The notes under the pieces: generated by a model
What the model saw: only the letters and a program-made list of their open reading frames with translations
What the model was told of the DNA's origin: nothing
The model's database searches: none
Shown here: piece after piece, positions 47,744-52,286 of the stretch
Layout of the letters: each line of letters begins with the position of its first letter
Position numbering within the stretch: the first letter of the stretch is position 1
Translations under genes and position numbers: made by a program
Origin: JACPHD01 sp964526325
GTDB taxonomy: Bacteria > Patescibacteriota > Patescibacteriia > Patescibacteriales > GWC2-42-12
DNA length: 52,286 nucleotides
Reading direction: 5' to 3'
Assembly: GCA_964526325.1 (NCBI GenBank)
Contig: CAZGKM010000008.1
Location: forward strand, 1 to 52,286

Positions 47744-48724
47744 ATGAAATATAATTTTATAACAATAGGCGGTGCAACCGAGGATATTACTCTTTACACC
47801 AATGAAGGAATTTTAATAGACAACAAAAAAGATTTAACCAGGCAAAAATTATTGGCTTTTGAATATGGAGCTAAAATAAAGATAGATAAGTCCATTTCCA
47901 GCTTCGGCGGCGGCGCGGCCAACGCCGCTGTCAGTTTATCCAATTTCGGTTTTAAAACAGCTTGCCTTTGCGCTATCGGCGAAGATTCAAGGGGCCAGAG
48001 GATTTTAAGTAATTTTCAAGAACATGGGGTTGATATGACTATGGTGCAGAAAATAAAAAATATTGAAACAGGTTTTTCTTTTTTGGTAGTCGGACCTACT
48101 AATGAACATATCGTTTTTTCCAACCGAGCGGCTAATAATGAATTGACTATAAATGATTTTGAAATGGGAGCTCTTGATCAAGGAGAATGGTTATATTTAA
48201 CATCAATGTCAGGCGATTGGAAAAGCAATTTGGAAAAAATTTTTTCCGTAAAAAACATAAAAATTGCCTGGAATCCCGGGCATAGGCAGATATTAACCGG
48301 CGTCTTAGGGTTGGAAAAATATTTCAAATCAACAATGTGCTTAATCATTAATAAAGACGAGGCGATAGAATTGGTAATATCCATAAAAAAATATAAAAGT
48401 AAAAGCCGCGCCTTTTTAAACAGTATAAAAAATTTGCTTTTGGCTTTAAATTCCTGCGGACCTAAAATTGTGGTAATTACCGGCGGTAAACAGGGCGCCG
48501 ATGCGATAGCCGAAGGTAAAATTTATCATCAGCCGATAATAAAAGAAAAATTGCGCGCCGATACTACCGGAGTCGGAGATTCTTTCGGCTCGGCTTTTGT
48601 AGCCGGCTTGGAATTATATAAGCAAGACATTAAAAAATCCCTTAACTTGGCGGCAAGAAACGCCGCTTCGGTAATAAGCATCCCCGGGGCGCAAAACGGC
48701 TTGTTAAGCAAGAAAGATATATAA
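47744..48724 (+). CDS. PfkB-family carbohydrate or nucleoside kinase
   Basis: ATP-dependent sugar kinase of the ribokinase fold, 326 residues. The start is the ATG at 47744 (a TTG two codons earlier is unlikely). The first signature is FGGGAANAAVSLSNFG (about 56-71), and the second, DTTGVGDSFGSAFVAGLEL, contains the catalytic aspartate and the anion hole (about 276-294). I-G-E-D-S-R-G and NPGHRQIL support the family. Substrate preference cannot be decided; ribose, fructose and nucleosides are possible. It stands alone behind a terminator, with TATAAT boxes upstream. Confidence 0.88.
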   Translation: MKYNFITIGGATEDITLYTNEGILIDNKKDLTRQKLLAFEYGAKIKIDKSISSFGGGAANAAVSLSNFGFKTACLCAIGEDSRGQRILSNFQEHGVDMTMVQKIKNIETGFSFLVVGPTNEHIVFSNRAANNELTINDFEMGALDQGEWLYLTSMSGDWKSNLEKIFSVKNIKIAWNPGHRQILTGVLGLEKYFKSTMCLIINKDEAIELVISIKKYKSKSRAFLNSIKNLLLALNSCGPKIVVITGGKQGADAIAEGKIYHQPIIKEKLRADTTGVGDSFGSAFVAGLELYKQDIKKSLNLAARNAASVISIPGAQNGLLSKKDI

Positions 48725-48750
48725 TTAGCATTGGTCATTCCGGCCAACGA

Positions 48751-48768
48751 GCCTGCCTGCCGGCAGGC
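48751..48768. repeat. CTGCCGGCAG palindrome, copy between kinase and pduL
   Basis: AGCCTGCC-like arms give GCCTGCCTGCCGGCAGGC. It is one of five copies of this GC-rich palindrome found in AT-rich spacers of the window. Confidence 0.7.
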
Positions 48769-48824
48769 TTATAAGGGAATAACAAATTTAAAATTCGTTT
48801 TTCGGAATAACATAAAAATATTCT

Positions 48825-49397
48825 ATGCAAATTCCTATTGAAATATCGGCGCGCCATATACATTTATCAAAACCGGATTTGGAAAAATTGTTCGGCGTTG
48901 GTTTTAAATTAACTAAACACAAAGATTTGTCCCAGCCTGGGCAATTCGCGGCCGAGCAAACGGTAAAATTAGCCGGTCCGCAAGGCGAGATAGAAAAAGC
49001 CAGGATTTTAGGCCCATGCCGAAAAGAAACACAAGTGGAAATCAGCGAGACCGAAGCTCGTACGCTAGGAGTTAACCCTCCGGTAAGAGATTCGGGTAAT
49101 TTGGCCGAAACTCCGGGAATTAAAATTATCGGCCCGAAAGGCGAAATTAATTTAAAGCAGGGTTTAATTTTAGCTTTAAGGCATATTCATATGGATCCGG
49201 AAACGGCCGGAAATTTAGGACTTAAAAACGGAGATAAAGTTAAAGTTGACGTTAGCGGAGCGCGCGATTTATTATTTGAAAACGTTTTGGTAAGAGTCGG
49301 GCAGGATTTTAAACTAGCTATGCATATTGATACGGATGAAGCTAACGCGGCCGGAATTGATGAAAAAAATCATATAGGGGAAATAATAATAAATTAA
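48825..49397 (+). CDS. pduL: PduL-type phosphotransacylase
   Basis: Moves an acyl group between CoA and phosphate (acetyl- or propionyl-phosphate formation). PduL-fold signatures are ISARHIHLSKPDLEKLFG (7-24) with zinc-binding histidines, QPGQFAAEQTVKLAGPQG, ILGPCRKETQVEISETEA and the second histidine motif LALRHIHMDPETA (about 116-128). Length (190) is typical of the free enzyme without a microcompartment targeting extension. No acetate kinase or other fermentation gene lies beside it. In a CPR cell it may serve acetate-linked ATP production, an inference. Confidence 0.9.
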   Translation: MQIPIEISARHIHLSKPDLEKLFGVGFKLTKHKDLSQPGQFAAEQTVKLAGPQGEIEKARILGPCRKETQVEISETEARTLGVNPPVRDSGNLAETPGIKIIGPKGEINLKQGLILALRHIHMDPETAGNLGLKNGDKVKVDVSGARDLLFENVLVRVGQDFKLAMHIDTDEANAAGIDEKNHIGEIIIN

Positions 49398-49530
49398 TTT
49401 TCAATTTTCAATTATCAAACAATTCCAGCCTGCCGGCAGGCAGATTCAATGAATTAATTTTCAACTGATAAATTATTTGAAAATTGAAACATTGAAGCAT
49501 TGTTTAGAAATTAGAAATTAGAAATTTTTC
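49398..49530. repeat. AT-rich palindromic spacer with central CTGCCGGCAG
   Basis: TTTTCAATTTTCAATTATCA on the left is mirrored by GAAAATTGAAACATTGAA on the right. AGCCTGCCGGCAGGCAG (49427-49443) sits between them. Confidence 0.65.
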
Positions 49531-49534
49531 AAGT

Positions 49535-50419
49535 ATGCCGGAATTGCCGGAAGTAGAAACTATTGTTCGTGATTTAAATAAGGAACTTAAAAATAAAAAA
49601 ATTGTCGGCATTAAGTTGTCTGACCATAAAATTTTTAATTTGTTGGGCAAAGAAATAAATAGAGTGATTGGCAGTAAAATTATAGAAGTTAAGCGTCGAG
49701 CCAAGATGATAATTATTGATTTGGGCGAGTTTAGCTTGATGATTCATCTTAAAATGACCGGGCAGCTTGTTTATAAGGGCGCGATAAGAGGTTATTCGGA
49801 TAAAGGCAGGGGGGGCGAAATAATCGTCGGCGGTCATCCGATTATAAGCGAAAATAAAAAATTGCCTAATAAATTTACCAGGGTAGTTTTTAAGTTTAAC
49901 GATAAAAGCGCTCTTTATTTTAACGATGTTAGAAAATTCGGCTGGATAAAATTGGTTTTCGGCGAGGAATTAAAAAAAATTGACGAAAATTTGGGAATAG
50001 AACCGCTAAGCCGAAATTTTACTTTAAAGCGCTTTACGCAAGCGTTAGCAAGCAAGCGAAAAACAACCATTAAACAAGCTTTGTTGGATCAGAAATATAT
50101 TTCCGGCATAGGCAATATTTACGCCGATGAATCACTTTTCGCCTCACGCCTTAAACCTTTTAGGCGAGTGGAGACTTTGCGAGCAAATGAAATAAATAAT
50201 TTGTGGCGAGTAATTCCTAAAATATTGCGCAAGGCCATTAAATATCGCGGCACTTCTTTTAATGATTATATTGATGCTCAGGGGCAAGCCGGTAATTTCG
50301 TAAAGCATCTGAAAGTTTATGGTCTCGCCGGAGAAAAATGTAAAAATTGCGGGGCAATTATAAAAAAGATGAAACTTGGCGGCCGCGGTACGCAGTGGTG
50401 CGATGTTTGCCAAAAATAA
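49535..50419 (+). CDS. mutM: Formamidopyrimidine-DNA glycosylase
   Basis: Base-excision repair enzyme that removes 8-oxoguanine and ring-opened purines. It begins MPELPEVETIVRDL, in which P1 (after Met removal) is the catalytic nucleophile and E2 the acid. Other marks are MIHLKMTGQLVY, F-N-D-V-R-K-F-G, the helix-two-turn-helix LLDQKYISGIGNIYADESLF and the C-terminal zinc finger C-x2-C...C-x2-C (EKCKNCGAIIKKMK, TQWCDVCQK). The 294-residue length is normal. The downstream gene starts 8 nt after its stop. Confidence 0.96.
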   Translation: MPELPEVETIVRDLNKELKNKKIVGIKLSDHKIFNLLGKEINRVIGSKIIEVKRRAKMIIIDLGEFSLMIHLKMTGQLVYKGAIRGYSDKGRGGEIIVGGHPIISENKKLPNKFTRVVFKFNDKSALYFNDVRKFGWIKLVFGEELKKIDENLGIEPLSRNFTLKRFTQALASKRKTTIKQALLDQKYISGIGNIYADESLFASRLKPFRRVETLRANEINNLWRVIPKILRKAIKYRGTSFNDYIDAQGQAGNFVKHLKVYGLAGEKCKNCGAIIKKMKLGGRGTQWCDVCQK

Positions 50420-50427
50420 TTTTATAT

Positions 50428-52286
50428 ATGAGAATCAATAAAATAATTTTATTTTTTACATTTTTAATGGTATTTTTTACTTTGTTTTTATTTAACAAAA
50501 ACATCTCTCACTCCGCCTCTCTTTCTCCTGACGCTATCGCTATCCGCGCTCTGCCTAATTCTGACCATTATTCTCCTTTAACCTGGTACAAAAAGAACCT
50601 TAAAGTTCAAGGTTCGCCCCAGGCCCTAGTCGTTGACGGCTATGAAGCCGTCAGAGACGGCCGTACGGTCTACGTTAACGCGGCCAATATAGTTAATGAT
50701 AATTTTTACACCAATATTTACATCATTTCATACAACCAGGACGCAGCTGATGCTACGGTGGATATTTTCGGCCAGATTTTAAATCATTGGAAATTCAATA
50801 CTAATATCTCGGCCGAGCAAAAAAATAAAGCCAGAAAAGACACTAAACGCCTTGCCGATCTGGCGGAAATTAAATTAGCATTGAGAAATTATCAAAATAC
50901 TCATAATGGCGATTTTCCCTCTTTATCCGCCGGTTCTTATATAGCCGGTAAATCAATTTCCGTTTGGCCAAGCTGGCAAGCAACATTTGCTAAAGCCTTA
51001 GGAATAACTTTACCCATAGATCCCGATAACAAATTAGGAACCTGCCCCGCCAACTATAATCCGATGACATGCTGGGATCAGACATTGAAGAAATTTTACG
51101 ATCCTACCCCAGATAATGGCCAATTTAATCTACCGGTTAATAGCCACGCCTATGTCTATACCTATATCGGGCAAGGCGAATATAATATTTGCGCTTTAAT
51201 TGATTCAGCTTACCCGAATATCGCGGCTAATGCTTGTTACCCAACAAGCTGCGTGCCGACCAATCCAAACTGTACAGCCGATAGCGTTTGTGTCGGGTTA
51301 ACTTGCGATGACGGTTGCGACATTATTGATGGCTCTAAAACTGATGGTGAATGCGCGGCGACCTGCAATACCGAGACTTTGCCTTCCGCTCATGTGGCTT
51401 CATGCAACATTTCGGCGGCATCAAATAATCAACCTTATACCAAAGTAGAAATTTGCGGTAATATTGCGTGCTCATATATCTGTACGGACGATTATACGGG
51501 AACTATTTGCCAAATTCCGCCTGTTTATTCCTGCGGAGGTGCAGTGCCGGCATTTCCATCTCATGCACAAGCCTGTAGCTCCGCTACTGCTTCAGGTCAA
51601 GTATATTCTCATAATGATAATTGCGATACCCCATGTTCATATAAATGCCTTGATAACTATACCGGAGATATTTGTGAAAGTCCGCCGACACATATTCTTA
51701 CTATTTCTAAAACCGGCGCTGGTTTAAATGAAGGCACGGTTACCAGCAATTCACCCGGTATTGAATGCGGAACCGACTGTACGGAAACCTATGCTTATAA
51801 CACCTCCGTCACTTTGACTGCCACTGCGCCAACCGGCACGACTTTCAACGGCTGGGCCGGCGCCGGCTGTTTGGGTACAGGCGCTTGCGTTATCACTATG
51901 GACGCGGCCAAAACCGTCTACGCGGCATTTGCAACTTTTTGCAATAATAACGGTTCTTGCGAAAGCGGAGAAGATGCTGCCAGTTGCAGTAGTGATTGCA
52001 TGAGAATTACAACTTGTACCGGCTTGCCAACCGGAGCTATTGCTAATACAGCTACTGCAATTACTCAAATGGCTTCAGGAGATAATAATTTTTCGCCCAG
52101 TTCCGTATATTCATATGGTGGTCCTAGCGCGTTAAATTGCTATTATACCTGCAATACGGCGGCCGGCTATAGCTGGAACGGCAGTTCTTGTGTTTTAAAT
52201 TTAGCTCTGACCGTAAATAAAACCGGCACCGGCGAAAGTGTCGGCACGGTTACCAGCAGCCCGCCCGGTATTGACTGCGGCACGGA
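50428..52286 (+). CDS. Large cysteine-rich secreted protein with repeat domains, cut by window end
   Basis: At least 619 codons, still open at the window edge. A signal or anchor helix lies at about 4-24. A region near residues 130-250 resembles the CPR pseudopilin pattern (KRLADLAEIKLALRNYQNTH, then G-D-F-P-S-L), followed by many cysteines and paired C-x-x-C segments. Two copies of a 75-residue module follow: L-T-I-S-K-T-G-A-G and L-T-V-N-K-T-G-T-G starts, with GTVTSNSPGIECGTDC and GTVTSSPPGIDCGT. The F-N-G-W-A-G part of the first is typical of InlB-type beta-repeats. It is likely a surface or adhesin-like protein. The start lies 8 nt after mutM. Confidence 0.8.
   Translation, partial: MRINKIILFFTFLMVFFTLFLFNKNISHSASLSPDAIAIRALPNSDHYSPLTWYKKNLKVQGSPQALVVDGYEAVRDGRTVYVNAANIVNDNFYTNIYIISYNQDAADATVDIFGQILNHWKFNTNISAEQKNKARKDTKRLADLAEIKLALRNYQNTHNGDFPSLSAGSYIAGKSISVWPSWQATFAKALGITLPIDPDNKLGTCPANYNPMTCWDQTLKKFYDPTPDNGQFNLPVNSHAYVYTYIGQGEYNICALIDSAYPNIAANACYPTSCVPTNPNCTADSVCVGLTCDDGCDIIDGSKTDGECAATCNTETLPSAHVASCNISAASNNQPYTKVEICGNIACSYICTDDYTGTICQIPPVYSCGGAVPAFPSHAQACSSATASGQVYSHNDNCDTPCSYKCLDNYTGDICESPPTHILTISKTGAGLNEGTVTSNSPGIECGTDCTETYAYNTSVTLTATAPTGTTFNGWAGAGCLGTGACVITMDAAKTVYAAFATFCNNNGSCESGEDAASCSSDCMRITTCTGLPTGAIANTATAITQMASGDNNFSPSSVYSYGGPSALNCYYTCNTAAGYSWNGSSCVLNLALTVNKTGTGESVGTVTSSPPGIDCGT

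Noticed and set aside
1..52286. Recoded UGA (code 25) as in Gracilibacteria/Absconditabacteria
   Set aside because: Conserved proteins read through without in-frame TGA, and TGA ends real genes at 29841, 36758 (minus strand) and 39046.
1..52286. tRNA genes, rRNA genes and CRISPR arrays
   Set aside because: No cloverleaf-like segments with T-loop sequence, no rRNA signature and no regularly spaced direct repeats were seen by eye; a tRNAscan and CRISPR search would settle this.

Overview
The window looks like a chromosomal scaffold of a Patescibacteria (CPR) bacterium, most likely of the Parcubacteria group. The evidence is AT-rich DNA, compact housekeeping proteins, mostly SD-less start sites, a SecD with built-in parvulin domains, a two-gene VirD4-like ATPase module typical of this group, and a large outfit of family 2/4 glycosyltransferases. 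The code behaves as standard bacterial: TGA ends real genes at 29841, 36758 and 39046. A run of exactly 100 N (15594-15693) interrupts mreC.

Layout. 1-1190 (minus) is a truncated lipid-linked sugar transferase. 1429-16670 (plus) is a housekeeping block: holB, a four-helix-bundle protein, a propeller lipoprotein, frr, rseP, hpf, secA, a DUF3850-like gene, secD, secF, mreB, mreC (broken by the gap) and murB. 16671-21801 holds a candidate structured RNA with its own promoter, a sigma-region-4/HARE-HTH protein and the VirD4-like pair. 21828-34018 is a surface-glycan locus with the full dTDP-rhamnose set (rfbC, rfbB, rfbD, rfbA), five glycosyltransferases, a methyltransferase and membrane proteins. 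34064-37024 (minus) carries a membrane-fused spermidine-synthase-like protein, ddl and a DUF202 protein.

37391-44519 is an accessory island: a lipoprotein, a 53-codon gene with a strong SD, a secreted 129-residue protein with its own promoter and terminator, and a Vsr / restriction endonuclease / C5-methylase set followed by a membrane TPR protein. It ends in a divergently oriented tyrosine recombinase. Three long imperfect palindromes with shared ends and one shared strand asymmetry sit between the units and resemble integron attC sites. Glycan genes resume at 44567 (two GT2 genes, galU), followed by a PfkB kinase, a PduL-like phosphotransacylase, mutM and a truncated cysteine-rich surface protein.

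The strongest unexplained signal is a dispersed palindromic element that supplies the start codon and first codons of at least seven genes. Its right arm is read as I-S-N-G-V, and in two genes a 30-nt palindrome has been inserted into that arm in frame. Other repeat families have entered coding sequence in frame (three places in secA, two in the 44567 glycosyltransferase). A second hairpin element, with compensatory changes, lies just ahead of hpf and secD. All functions are read from sequence motifs; no searches or folding programs were run.
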